NCBI RefSeq assembly: GCF_049331405.1
Contig: NZ_CP186274.1
Location: 7,192,001-7,256,000, forward strand
DNA from: PoT sp049331405
GTDB lineage: Bacteria > Planctomycetota > Planctomycetia > Isosphaerales > Isosphaeraceae
Length of the DNA: 64,000 nucleotides
Direction of reading: 5' to 3'
Part shown: piece by piece, positions 52,442-60,983 of the stretch
How the letters are laid out: every line of letters starts with the position of its first letter
Numbering within the stretch: the first letter of the stretch is position 1
Translations under genes and position numbers: made by a program
The notes under the pieces: generated by a model
Database searches by the model: none
Seen by the model: only the letters and a program-made list of their open reading frames with translations
Told to the model about the DNA's origin: nothing

Positions 52442-53937
52442 ACCGCGCTGTCGGGAGCCGTTGCCTCGGCTTCGCCCCCGGTCGTGTCCGAGTTCGTATT
52501 CGAAGGGCGGAGCCGAACCAGGAGCAAGCCGACCAGCCCGAGCTGGACCACCACGAGTGGGACGAACTGGAGCCACTGCCAGCTCGGCGAGAGTTCCTGG
52601 AAGGCGTCCGGCCGGATCAGATCGATGACGGTCCGGTCGAACCTGGTCCCGGGCAAGTTCGCAGGCAGCGGTTCGCCCGCCCAGCGCGGCCAGACGAACT
52701 CGCGGAGCGGGTCGAGGATGTCCTGCGGGATCCGGGCCCCGGCTCCCTGGAAGAGGAGGAGGATCGCTCCCCCCGCCATCGAAAGCACGCCCGCGATCGC
52801 GACGATGGGCCGCCAGCCCGTCGACAGCAGGCCCGCCACCGGCAGCATGGCGAACGGCAGGAGCGGGACGAGGAGCCTTGGCCCCGTCGACCAGCCCCCC
52901 GACCACTCGGGATACGCCAGGTTCACGAGGAAGACGGCGGCACAGACCAGGGCCGACACGATCCCCACGCCATACCAGCGTCGGAGCAGGAGGAAGACCC
53001 AGCCGGGGATCGAGAGGAGCAGAATCGGGGCGTAGAAGAGGATCCCGCGGTGCCCTCCCCAGACCAGAGGGAGGGCGTGCGACCAGTTGGGCGCCCCCAT
53101 GCCCAGCGGGTTCTTCGCCGAATGCACGTCGCGGAAGATCGCCGTCGCGTGGTGGAAGTACCCCATGTCCCAGGGGGAGCCGAAGGCCAGTTGGTTGTAG
53201 CCGAGCAGGAGCAGGCTCGGCACCAGGGCCCCCACGGTGAAATCCCCGAGTGTCGAGACCTTCCGTCGCCCGCCGATCACCTGGGCCAGTAAGTAGAGGC
53301 CGAGGATCGCCGAAATCGGCCCGACCTGCAACTCGACCACCGACGCATACGCCGCCAGGGAACCCGCCGTCACCATGCGGAGTGTGGTCCTTCGCGTCTC
53401 AACACGCCATAACAACGCGAACGACGCGAGCAGGGCGAACGCCGAGGCCTGATGCCCGTAAGCGAGCGTCGCATAAGCATAGGCGGGAGTCGCTAGCCCA
53501 TAAGCCAGCGCGACGATTGCGGAACGCCTGGGCCCGCAGCCGAGGTCGCGAGCCAGCCCCGCGAGGATGACCCCCGTGAGGGCCGTGATGACGCCCGAGG
53601 TCCCGAGTGTTACCCAGTAATCGGCCTTCCAGTAAGCGATCGCCGCCTGTCCCAGAGGATGGCTCGGTAGCTGGAGAATCAGCTTTAGGACGAGGTAGAC
53701 GGGGGTCGCCAGGATCGGGAAACCCGGCAATTTGTCGCAGTAATAGTGCCCCTTGAAGTGGGCGATGTCCCCCGTCTGCTGGTCGAGCCCGTCGAGGCTG
53801 ACCGTCCCTCGATCCCCGAGAGCGTACGCAAGCATCAGGCGGCTGGAACTGTTCCAGTCGCGCGAGTGCCAGAAGTAGGCGTAGCTGACGAGGAGGATCA
53901 GGAAGACTCCGACATCGACTCGACGGGCGACTGCCAC
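52438..53937 (-). CDS. Polytopic membrane glycosyltransferase-like protein (PMT/GT39-like)
   Basis: 499 residues with ~11-12 hydrophobic helices. GTG 53937 follows GAGGA at 8 bases and overlaps the 3' end of the upstream gene by 40 bases. The first loop carries DGLDQQTGDIAHFKGHYYCDKLPGFPI, where an acidic residue followed by a periplasmic DK.PG pattern suggests a GT-C enzyme that uses a polyprenyl-phosphate sugar. GT-C enzymes add sugars to lipids or proteins on the outer face of the membrane. Sugar and acceptor unknown. Its stop overlaps a convergent stop within CTAG. Confidence 0.83.
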   Translation of the reverse strand: MAVARRVDVGVFLILLVSYAYFWHSRDWNSSSRLMLAYALGDRGTVSLDGLDQQTGDIAHFKGHYYCDKLPGFPILATPVYLVLKLILQLPSHPLGQAAIAYWKADYWVTLGTSGVITALTGVILAGLARDLGCGPRRSAIVALAYGLATPAYAYATLAYGHQASAFALLASFALLWRVETRRTTLRMVTAGSLAAYASVVELQVGPISAILGLYLLAQVIGGRRKVSTLGDFTVGALVPSLLLLGYNQLAFGSPWDMGYFHHATAIFRDVHSAKNPLGMGAPNWSHALPLVWGGHRGILFYAPILLLSIPGWVFLLLRRWYGVGIVSALVCAAVFLVNLAYPEWSGGWSTGPRLLVPLLPFAMLPVAGLLSTGWRPIVAIAGVLSMAGGAILLLFQGAGARIPQDILDPLREFVWPRWAGEPLPANLPGTRFDRTVIDLIRPDAFQELSPSWQWLQFVPLVVVQLGLVGLLLVRLRPSNTNSDTTGGEAEATAPDSAV

Positions 53938-55283
53938 GTTTTCAATCCTCGAGGGCCACGTTTTGCGGCGTGCAGCAGGGCGGCCAGTGGGGCCGCTCCC
54001 AGAAGCGCCGACCAGGGTTGGAGCGAGATGAAGTAGCGGTCCCAGGCCAGGGGGAGGTACGACGAGACGACCACGAGGCTCACCAGAGAGATCGCCAACA
54101 GCGCCCATCCCGTCGTCGGCTCGCCCTCGCGCCACTGTCGCCGCCCGGCCAGCCAGGCCAGCACGCCGCCGGCCAGTACCCAGGGTAACCAGACGATGGC
54201 ACCTTTGTCCTGGGCGAAGTCGAACCGACGCGTCGAGTCAGTCTGCTTGGGCCCCATCGGCCCGAACCGGCCGAATCCCTGGACCGCCACCGTCTCGAGC
54301 TTCTCGGGTGCGGTTCGCAGCGCATTGTGCGGGAAAGCCTTCTGCTGGCCGCTCGACACATTGGCCCGGAACGTCACCAGGTAGATGGCCCGCTCCCACC
54401 ACTTCATCTTCTCGAACGCCTGGATCTGGGCGGAGTTCTTCTGCTGAGGGTGCGCGGTCACGAAGGGATTGAACGCGACGAAGGTCGCCAGCGAGACCAG
54501 CCCAGCGACGATCCCGGCGGCCACGAACTCGAATCGGCGACCGACGCTCGCGTGCCAGTAGGCGACGGCCATCGCCGAGAGTAGGACGACGTGGATCATC
54601 GCAAGGCCCCCGTTGAGTTTGGCCAGCGCCGCGAACCCGCCGAAGACCCCGGCGGCGACGATCGCCGCCCAGCGAGCCATCCGCCCGCCCTGCCCTTCGA
54701 GGATGCGCTTCCAGGCCCAGAGCGCGCACAAGACCGAGAGCACGATGAGGGCCTCGGCGATCACGTCCGACATGGCTCGGCGCGCATGCATCCGGTAGAG
54801 CGGGTTGATCGCGAGGAGCGCGGCGGCGATGACACCGGTGGTCCGATCGAAGGCGAGGGTGCCGATCCCGAAGAGGGCCACGCAGCCGGCCATGCCGATG
54901 ATCGCGGATGGGATTCGCGCGGGTCGCAGCATCGCGTGTGGGCCACACTCATACTTGATGTTGTTGTACCACTTCCGCGCGTCGGCCGGGCCCGGGAGCG
55001 GATACTGGGCGAGCGAGAGTGCCCCGCCGATCAGGTACTTCGGCAAGGGGGGGAGGTCATAGGCCGGATAATCGAGCCAGGCGGCGTGATCGCGAGAACC
55101 GTCGAAAAAGAGAGAAGCGTAATAAGATTGAGAAATGTACGCCCACTCATCGACGAAGGAGGGCTCGGTCTTCAGCCCGATGGCGAAATAGGACCCTGTG
55201 ACGATTCCCACGATCAGCGCAAGGAGCCAGGTCGAACGGCGGGAAGGGGTCGTTTCGGCGGCCTTGGCACCGGGGTCGGACAT
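53898..55283 (-). CDS. Glycosyltransferase family 39 (PMT-like) membrane protein
   Basis: 461 residues; ATG 55283 has TGGAG 5 bases upstream, better placed than the GTG at 55289. About ten hydrophobic helices; the first periplasmic loop has SFVDEWAYISQSYY with the DE pair expected for the dolichyl-/undecaprenyl-phosphate-sugar dependent GT-C enzymes, followed by PPLPKYLIGG (family PPL.K). Likely transfers a sugar to a surface molecule. The next gene begins inside its 3' end. It is divergent from the lipoprotein gene at 55900. Confidence 0.9.
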   Translation of the reverse strand: MSDPGAKAAETTPSRRSTWLLALIVGIVTGSYFAIGLKTEPSFVDEWAYISQSYYASLFFDGSRDHAAWLDYPAYDLPPLPKYLIGGALSLAQYPLPGPADARKWYNNIKYECGPHAMLRPARIPSAIIGMAGCVALFGIGTLAFDRTTGVIAAALLAINPLYRMHARRAMSDVIAEALIVLSVLCALWAWKRILEGQGGRMARWAAIVAAGVFGGFAALAKLNGGLAMIHVVLLSAMAVAYWHASVGRRFEFVAAGIVAGLVSLATFVAFNPFVTAHPQQKNSAQIQAFEKMKWWERAIYLVTFRANVSSGQQKAFPHNALRTAPEKLETVAVQGFGRFGPMGPKQTDSTRRFDFAQDKGAIVWLPWVLAGGVLAWLAGRRQWREGEPTTGWALLAISLVSLVVVSSYLPLAWDRYFISLQPWSALLGAAPLAALLHAAKRGPRGLKTWQSPVESMSESS

Positions 55284-55899
55284 GTCCACTCCATCGATAC
55301 TTGGGAGCTTGGGAAAGCTTTGCGGGATAAGCGGTAGTTGGCCGAAATTTCATTGTAGAAATCAAGCGGAAATTTTGGCAACGGTGCGAATGTCGGCTAA
55401 GTTTGCATCGACGATCCTTAGCGTTCGGTCGTCACCCGGAGACCGCACCAGGCACCATGCCCCCGTCGACCGCCTTGGGCCGAAGGGGGCCAATGTTGCC
55501 CGCGTCGTTCGGGCGCGATTACGCCCGACGATGAAGACGTCGAGAAGGCGGGAGGGGACCTCCTCTGCCCGTCGCGTCAGGGATTAGTAGCTAACGATTT
55601 GAGTTGACACCAACGAGCGTCCCGATGCGAACCGTCTTTCGGATCCGCCGGCGCATGCCCTTCGATCGCGATCTCTCCTCGGTCCCCCGACCGCGGCAGC
55701 CTCGCGCCCGATCATGGCCACCGCTTCCGCAGCTGGACGGATCCGAAGCGGACTGGACATCAGAAGGTCGGACTACCCTATCACGGCCGGAAGCCCCGAA
55801 TCTCCCCGATCGCTCGATCGGCGAGACAAGGGCCGGCGGCCGCCAGGCAGGAGGGGCCGTGACGCGCGTAGCGGTGTCGGAAGACGGGAGATACAGAAT
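55284..55899. other. Divergent promoter region between GT39 and phosphatase lipoprotein genes
   Basis: 616 bases without a supported gene. The start near 55330-55420 is AT-rich (with GGAAATTTTGGCAACG), a likely promoter site for the minus-strand glycosyltransferase pair. Frames here have no conserved features; one continues in frame into the lipoprotein gene (from 55714) but lacks a ribosome site. Confidence 0.45.
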
Positions 55900-57663
55900 A
55901 TGTTGACGATGCGATGGTTAGGGACCGGTCGCTCCGCGCGAGGGGCACCGGCCGTGCAGGGCGCGTTCCTGCGTCGATCGCTCCCCTTGCTGATGCTCGC
56001 GGCGTTCAGCCTCGCCGGCGTCGGCTGCCAGTCCGGCTTATCGGGCGCATGCGGCGGAAGCCCCTGCGGGTCCAGCCCTTGCGGCTCGAGCCCATGCGGC
56101 AGCAGCATCGGCTCCGGGATCGGCAGCCACTTCACCCGACTGCGTGAACGGATCTTCAATCGGAGCACGACGACATATTACGGCCCGACCCTCGGTGCCG
56201 AGGCTCCTCTCGTGACGAGCCCCGCCATCGTCTCCCCCGACCCTGTCGTCACGCCGGCCCCGATCGTCCCGATGTCTCCGTCCTCACCCGCCGAGACGCC
56301 GACCGATCTCTCCCCGCTCGGGCCGAACGAGAAGATGCCCTCGGCGGAGCCCGGCAAGCCGGCCGGCGAGACGGGCGCGGCCAAGTCGGGCAATCGTGCA
56401 AACTATGAGGCCACCGGAGCGCGGAACCGACTCGGCCGCGCTCGAGGTGACAGCCTGACCAGGACTTTGGTCACGACCTCCGAGCCGGCCACTGGGTCGG
56501 CGCGGAGGTCGGACCCGTTGGCCTCGGCCGCCGAGTCTTCGGACAGCCTCCTCGAGAACCTCCCCCCCGTGGAAGTCCCTCACGAGTGGACCAACGAAGA
56601 AGTCCCCGTCGCCGAGACGTCCTCGCCTACACCGAGCAACAGCAAGCCCGAGCCCCTGACCCCCGCTCAGGAAGCGGCACCCGCGAATCCCCACCCTCCC
56701 ATCGAGAGCGAGCCCGCGAAGGCTGCCGAGACGATCACGACGCCCCCCGCCGAGGTGAGCGCCGCCCCCGGCATTCGCCGGTTCCAGGTCGTCGAGAATC
56801 GGCTCGCGGGCGGCAGCCTCCCCACGAACGAAGGCCTCGACTGGTTGGTGGAGAAGGGCTACAAGACGATCCTCGACGTCCGCGACATCAGCGAGATGCA
56901 GGCTTCATTCGCCTTCGCCGAAGAAGTGACGAAACGCGGCATGCGATATGTGGTATTGCCGATTGGTCTGAAACAAGTGGATTCTAATCATATATCCCGT
57001 TTCAACGAAGAAATCGCCCTGGCCGACGCACGTCCTCTTTACTTTTGCGACAACGACGGCACCCGCGCCGGCGTTCTTTGGTATATTCGCCGCATGACGG
57101 TCGACCGAATCGATGCCGCCGCCGCGTCCCGCGAGGCGGAGTCCCTGGGCCTCTCCGACAAGGCCTTCTGGCAGGCCGCGACCAAATACCTCGAGAGCCT
57201 CAACCCCTCGACCGCGCCCGCCCAGGCGCCGGCCGCGGCTCCCGCCCCGTCCGCTGCGGCCCCTGCGTCGACGGCTCCTGCTCCGACGGCGGCCACCAAT
57301 CCGCCGGCCCCGACCCCGGCGTCGTCCGCGAGTGCCGAGGCCCCGAAGACCGAAGAGCCCGCCCCGGCGACCGCAACGAAGCCCGACAACGCGCCGAATG
57401 TGGAGAAGGCCAAGGTCGACGCGACGGCCGTCAACACGGATCTGGCCTCGCGTCGCGAGGAAGAGGAGTCGAACGCCACCGCACCCAGCGACTCGACCTC
57501 CTGGCACCCCTATGCCGCGCTCGTCGTCACGGGCCTGGGAATGCCCCTGGCATACTGGAGCCGGACGGCCCTTCCTTCGTGGAAAACCTTGACGAAGGCC
57601 AGTCTGCCGGCACCGAAGCGACGACTGAAATCGATTCCGGGCGCGTCGGGTGACGGAAAGTGA
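55900..57663 (+). CDS. Lipoprotein with PTP-like (DSP) phosphatase domain and C-terminal membrane helix
   Basis: 587 residues from ATG 55900. A signal peptide (LPLLMLAAFSLAGVGC) ends in the lipobox GVGC. Just behind it is a Cys-rich repeat block (CGGSPC then GSSPC twice). A long Pro/Ser/Glu-rich linker follows to ~300, then the domain at ~305-410 starting RRFQVVENRLAGGSLP and LDWLVEKGYKTILDVRD and holding YFCDNDGTRAGVLW, a CX5R site with Cys383 and Arg389 as in DSP/PTP-like phosphatases. Then a Pro/Ala-rich segment and a late hydrophobic stretch (AALVVTGLGMPLAYW). So it may be anchored at both ends in the periplasm. It overlaps the convergent RluA-like gene by 137 bases. Confidence 0.85.
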   Translation: MLTMRWLGTGRSARGAPAVQGAFLRRSLPLLMLAAFSLAGVGCQSGLSGACGGSPCGSSPCGSSPCGSSIGSGIGSHFTRLRERIFNRSTTTYYGPTLGAEAPLVTSPAIVSPDPVVTPAPIVPMSPSSPAETPTDLSPLGPNEKMPSAEPGKPAGETGAAKSGNRANYEATGARNRLGRARGDSLTRTLVTTSEPATGSARRSDPLASAAESSDSLLENLPPVEVPHEWTNEEVPVAETSSPTPSNSKPEPLTPAQEAAPANPHPPIESEPAKAAETITTPPAEVSAAPGIRRFQVVENRLAGGSLPTNEGLDWLVEKGYKTILDVRDISEMQASFAFAEEVTKRGMRYVVLPIGLKQVDSNHISRFNEEIALADARPLYFCDNDGTRAGVLWYIRRMTVDRIDAAAASREAESLGLSDKAFWQAATKYLESLNPSTAPAQAPAAAPAPSAAAPASTAPAPTAATNPPAPTPASSASAEAPKTEEPAPATATKPDNAPNVEKAKVDATAVNTDLASRREEEESNATAPSDSTSWHPYAALVVTGLGMPLAYWSRTALPSWKTLTKASLPAPKRRLKSIPGASGDGK

Positions 57664-58297
57664 TCGACTGAGCGTGGAGTGCGACCCGCCCTCCCCCATC
57701 CGATGCGAGGAGGGTTGAGGTCGCCCCATACTTCCGGTCGCCGACGATCGGGAAGCCACGCTCGGCGAGCTGCACGCGAATCTGGTGGCTCCTCCCCGTG
57801 ACGGGCCGCACCTCGAGCCAGGTGCGGCCCGCGGTCGTTCCCAGCACGCGATACCCCAGCCCCGCCGGCTTACCCCCGGGAGTCCCCGGCGGGACGATGC
57901 TCACGACGTTACGCCGCTCGTCCTTCAGCAGCGTGTCGTGCCATTCTCCCGACTCGCCTTCGAGGTTCCCCTCGACGATCGCCCAGTAGACCTTTTCCAC
58001 CGAGCCGTCGCGGAACTGAGCGGCGAGGCGGTCGGCCCCCTTGCTTGTCCTGGCCAGGAGGGTCACGCCGGAGGTCGGGCGGTCGAGGCGATGGACCAGG
58101 CCGATGAAGACGTTGCCGGGCTTCTGGTACTTCGCCCGGATGTACTCGCGGGCCTCGTCGACGAGCGAGATTTCCCCGGTCTCGTCCCCTTGGGCCAGCA
58201 GCCCCGCGGGCTTGTTCACGGCCAGGCAGTGATTGTCTTCGAGCAGGATTTCCAGCATGGGCTTTGAAGCGATCGGTTCGAGGGGCATTCGGATCAT
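57527..58297 (-). CDS. RluA family pseudouridine synthase
   Basis: 256 residues. Makes pseudouridine in rRNA or tRNA. The catalytic Asp lies in GLVHRLDRPTSGVTLLART; RSHQIRVQLAERGFPIVGDRKYG completes the fold. No S4 domain is seen. ATG 58297 overlaps the stop of truD (ATGA), so the two synthases are made together. The last ~22 residues run past the usual end and lie inside the convergent lipoprotein gene (137-base overlap). Target RNA position unknown; RluC/RluD-like. Confidence 0.92.
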   Translation of the reverse strand: MIRMPLEPIASKPMLEILLEDNHCLAVNKPAGLLAQGDETGEISLVDEAREYIRAKYQKPGNVFIGLVHRLDRPTSGVTLLARTSKGADRLAAQFRDGSVEKVYWAIVEGNLEGESGEWHDTLLKDERRNVVSIVPPGTPGGKPAGLGYRVLGTTAGRTWLEVRPVTGRSHQIRVQLAERGFPIVGDRKYGATSTLLASDGGGRVALHAQSITFRHPTRPESISVVASVPADWPSSRFSTKEGPSGSSMPGAFPGP

Positions 58298-59463
58298 TCC
58301 GCGGCGTCGGTGACGCGCTTCACCACGAGGGTGGCATACGCCCCCTTGGGAAGTTCGAAGGCGAGTCGGAGCTTCTTCTTTCCCGGCTCCAACTCGTCGA
58401 TGCTCGACTCGTGCTCGAGGCGGTTGGCGAAGAAGAGTGCGGGCCGGAGCCCCTTCGAGAAGAAGACGTCCTTGAGGTGACGCACTCGCATATCTTCCCA
58501 GTTTAATCCGAACTCCTTCAGGACCTCGACGGCGACATCCCGGTCCGGACCTTCGGTGAGATGAGTCCGCGACGAGGGGAGCGGCAACTGGCAGGATTTG
58601 AGGATCGCCGCCTGTTCCTCGTCGAGTCCCCGATGGATGGGGAGCGAGGCGACCTTGAAGTCGATGTCCACACGCTGTTCGGGGCGCGTCGTGGAGATGA
58701 TCTTCCTGCCCAGGATCAGGTTCCAGAGATGGCTCTGGAAGGCGGAGAAGTAGAGCGATCGCAACTCGCGGCGGACGCGGGCGAAGGCGCCGCGGAAGTC
58801 GGTCGGGTGGTCGACGAGATAGGTGACGAGGCTCCTCGCGTGGGAGCGATCGAGCCGGGCCTTGGCCTCGGCCCAGTTGCCCCAGCACTCGTTGAGAATC
58901 ACCTTCTCGGCCTTCGTACCCGGCCGGTCCGACGCGTTCGGCTCGGCCACAGCAAGTTTGAAGGCCCTCTCGTGCTCGCCGACGAGCCAGGCATGGCCGA
59001 TGAACCCGCCTCCGAATCCGACCGAGCCGAAGCGCTGGTCGTCGAAGTAGTTCGGCAGGCCGTCGCGCGGGAGCTGGCCCACGGCTTTCACGGCCTTCTC
59101 GAGCGCCTCGTTGGTCATCGACCGCAGGACGACGACGAACCGGTTCCCCTGGAAATGGGTCGGGGCGTAGGGGAATTCGAGCCGGCCCAGCGGTTCGAGG
59201 TCGAAGCTCGCCTCGTGCAAGGGACGCTCGGGGCCTTCGAAGATGGTCAGATACTGGATCGTGACCGCGTGTCGGTCCTTGAGGCCGCCATAGCTCAGGC
59301 GACGGCCGGCGATGTTCCAGCGGCGGCAGATCGCCTCGACGGCCTCGAGCGTCCCGAGGCCTCGCTTGGTGAGTCGGTAGAAGACGAACCGGCCTCGGTT
59401 CCCCCCCGTGACGAGCGGCAGTTCTTCAACGCGGAAATCCTCGGCCTGGCGCTTGAGCTTCAT
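58294..59463 (-). CDS. truD: tRNA pseudouridine(13) synthase TruD
   Basis: 389 residues. Converts U13 of tRNA-Glu (and others) to pseudouridine. ATG 59463 begins KLKRQAEDFRVEEL, the family N-terminus; the catalytic region GGLKDRHAVTIQYL carries the invariant Asp, and the TRUD domain continues with NYFDDQRFGS and ALFFANRLEHE. The frame opens upstream to 59805 without family similarity. Pair with the RluA-like gene through a 4-base overlap. Confidence 0.94.
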   Translation of the reverse strand: MKLKRQAEDFRVEELPLVTGGNRGRFVFYRLTKRGLGTLEAVEAICRRWNIAGRRLSYGGLKDRHAVTIQYLTIFEGPERPLHEASFDLEPLGRLEFPYAPTHFQGNRFVVVLRSMTNEALEKAVKAVGQLPRDGLPNYFDDQRFGSVGFGGGFIGHAWLVGEHERAFKLAVAEPNASDRPGTKAEKVILNECWGNWAEAKARLDRSHARSLVTYLVDHPTDFRGAFARVRRELRSLYFSAFQSHLWNLILGRKIISTTRPEQRVDIDFKVASLPIHRGLDEEQAAILKSCQLPLPSSRTHLTEGPDRDVAVEVLKEFGLNWEDMRVRHLKDVFFSKGLRPALFFANRLEHESSIDELEPGKKKLRLAFELPKGAYATLVVKRVTDAAE

Positions 59464-59582
59464 GACCCTCTCGGACGGAGCAACGACCCGGCAGGGCCCT
59501 CGCGACGCGAATCGTCGGCGACGGGCGATCTCCGGCCATGCTACCAGGATCGGCGGCCCTGACGCGAGTTGGCTTCGTCGGC

Positions 59583-60983
59583 TCAGGCCAGGATGTCCAT
59601 GATCGGCTTGCCCGACTCGATCAGCTTCATTGTGCGCCCGAGGACTTGGATCTCCATCTTTTTGTGGTCGAGGCCGAGCTGCTGGAGGATCGTGGCGTGG
59701 AGGTCGCTGTAGTAGTGCGGGTTCTCGACGGCCTTGTATCCCACGTCGTCGGTCGCGCCGTGGATCGTGCCCCCCTTGACGCCGCCGCCGGCGAGCCACG
59801 AGCAATAGCCTCGCGGATTGTGGTCGCGGCCGGTCGTGTTCTGCGACCAGGGGCTGCGGCCGAACTCACTCGTCCAGACAACGAGTGTTGAGTCGAGCAG
59901 GCCACGGGCCTTGAGGTCGCGAATCAGGCCGGCGATCGGCTTGTCCGTCGCCCGACAGAGGGGGGCGTGGGTGCGGATGTCGCCGTGGGCATCCCAGGCG
60001 CCGTTGCCGCCGCCGGCGTGACAGACCTGGATGAAGCGGACGCCCCGCTCGGCCATCCGCCGGGCCATGAGGAGCTGGCGGCCGAACTCGTCGGTCGGCT
60101 CCTCGCCGATCCCGTAGAGGTCCAGGACGTGCTTGGGCTCGTCGGAGATTCCGACCGCCTCGGGGGCCGAGAGCTGCATCCGCGCGGCGAGTTCATAAGC
60201 CTTGGTGCGGGCACTGATGTCGGATTCGAGGGCGTAGCGCTCCCGGAAGTCGCGGTTCAGGTCGTCCAGGGCCTTCATCCGAAGCTCGCGGTCGGAGGCG
60301 CTCGAGCCCCTCGGCGGCTTCAGATTCGGGATCGGCGTGTCGCCCGCCTGGAAGGGGGTGGCGGAGACCGTCGCGCCGAGGTAGCCCCCGGTCAGTTGCA
60401 CGGGGGACGAAGGCCGGCCGATGTTCACGAAGGTCGGCATGTTCTGATTGGCGCTGCCGAGGGCGTACGAGACCCAGCTCCCGAACGTCGGGTGGTCGAA
60501 CGGACGGCCCCGATGCCCCGTGCAGGTCTCGATCACCGCCGGGAAGTGGTTCCCCTCGTGACACCACATCGAGCGGACGAGGGCGATATCGTCGGCGATG
60601 CCCCCGACGTGCGGGAACCAGTCGGAGACCGGCATCCCCGACTCGCCGTAGTGCTTGAATTTCCGCTCGCAGTGGATGACCGGGCGCCTCATCTCCGCGT
60701 TGTTGTCGCCGAAGCCGATGGCGTCGATGAGCTTGCCGGCCCACTTGTTGTCCTTGGGGTCGAAGGTGTCGATGTGGCTGACACCCCCGCACATGAACAG
60801 GAAGATGACCGACTTCGCCTTGGGCTCGAAGTGCGGGCCGTGGAGGGTCCCCTCTTCGATCTCGCCGGCGTCGGTCCAGAGGCCCCCCAGCGCCGCGCCG
60901 AGGAAACCGCCGGCGCCTCTGAGGAAGCCGCGTCGGGAGACCCGCCCGCAGGGGTAGAGTGCGTCGAGGCTCATGGTGGTCAC
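59583..60983 (-). CDS. DUF1501 family protein with Tat signal
   Basis: 466 residues from GTG 60983, which overlaps the stop of the upstream gene (GTGA); ATG 60974 is an alternative. The N-terminus VSRRGFLRGAGGFLGAALGG is a twin-arginine signal. The core has a sulfatase/alkaline-phosphatase-like look: SVIFLFMCGGVSHIDTFDPK, a metal-site-type region, MWCHEGNHFPA, TSEFGRSPWSQ and RDHNPRGY. The function of DUF1501 proteins is not established; they are abundant in Planctomycetota and occur with DUF1549/DUF1553 genes, as here. Confidence 0.94.
   Translation of the reverse strand: MTTMSLDALYPCGRVSRRGFLRGAGGFLGAALGGLWTDAGEIEEGTLHGPHFEPKAKSVIFLFMCGGVSHIDTFDPKDNKWAGKLIDAIGFGDNNAEMRRPVIHCERKFKHYGESGMPVSDWFPHVGGIADDIALVRSMWCHEGNHFPAVIETCTGHRGRPFDHPTFGSWVSYALGSANQNMPTFVNIGRPSSPVQLTGGYLGATVSATPFQAGDTPIPNLKPPRGSSASDRELRMKALDDLNRDFRERYALESDISARTKAYELAARMQLSAPEAVGISDEPKHVLDLYGIGEEPTDEFGRQLLMARRMAERGVRFIQVCHAGGGNGAWDAHGDIRTHAPLCRATDKPIAGLIRDLKARGLLDSTLVVWTSEFGRSPWSQNTTGRDHNPRGYCSWLAGGGVKGGTIHGATDDVGYKAVENPHYYSDLHATILQQLGLDHKKMEIQVLGRTMKLIESGKPIMDILA

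Noticed and set aside
56041..56110. Short-period DNA repeat resembling a CRISPR or tandem array
   Set aside because: It encodes the GSSPC amino-acid repeat of the lipoprotein; units are 12-15 bases with no spacers.
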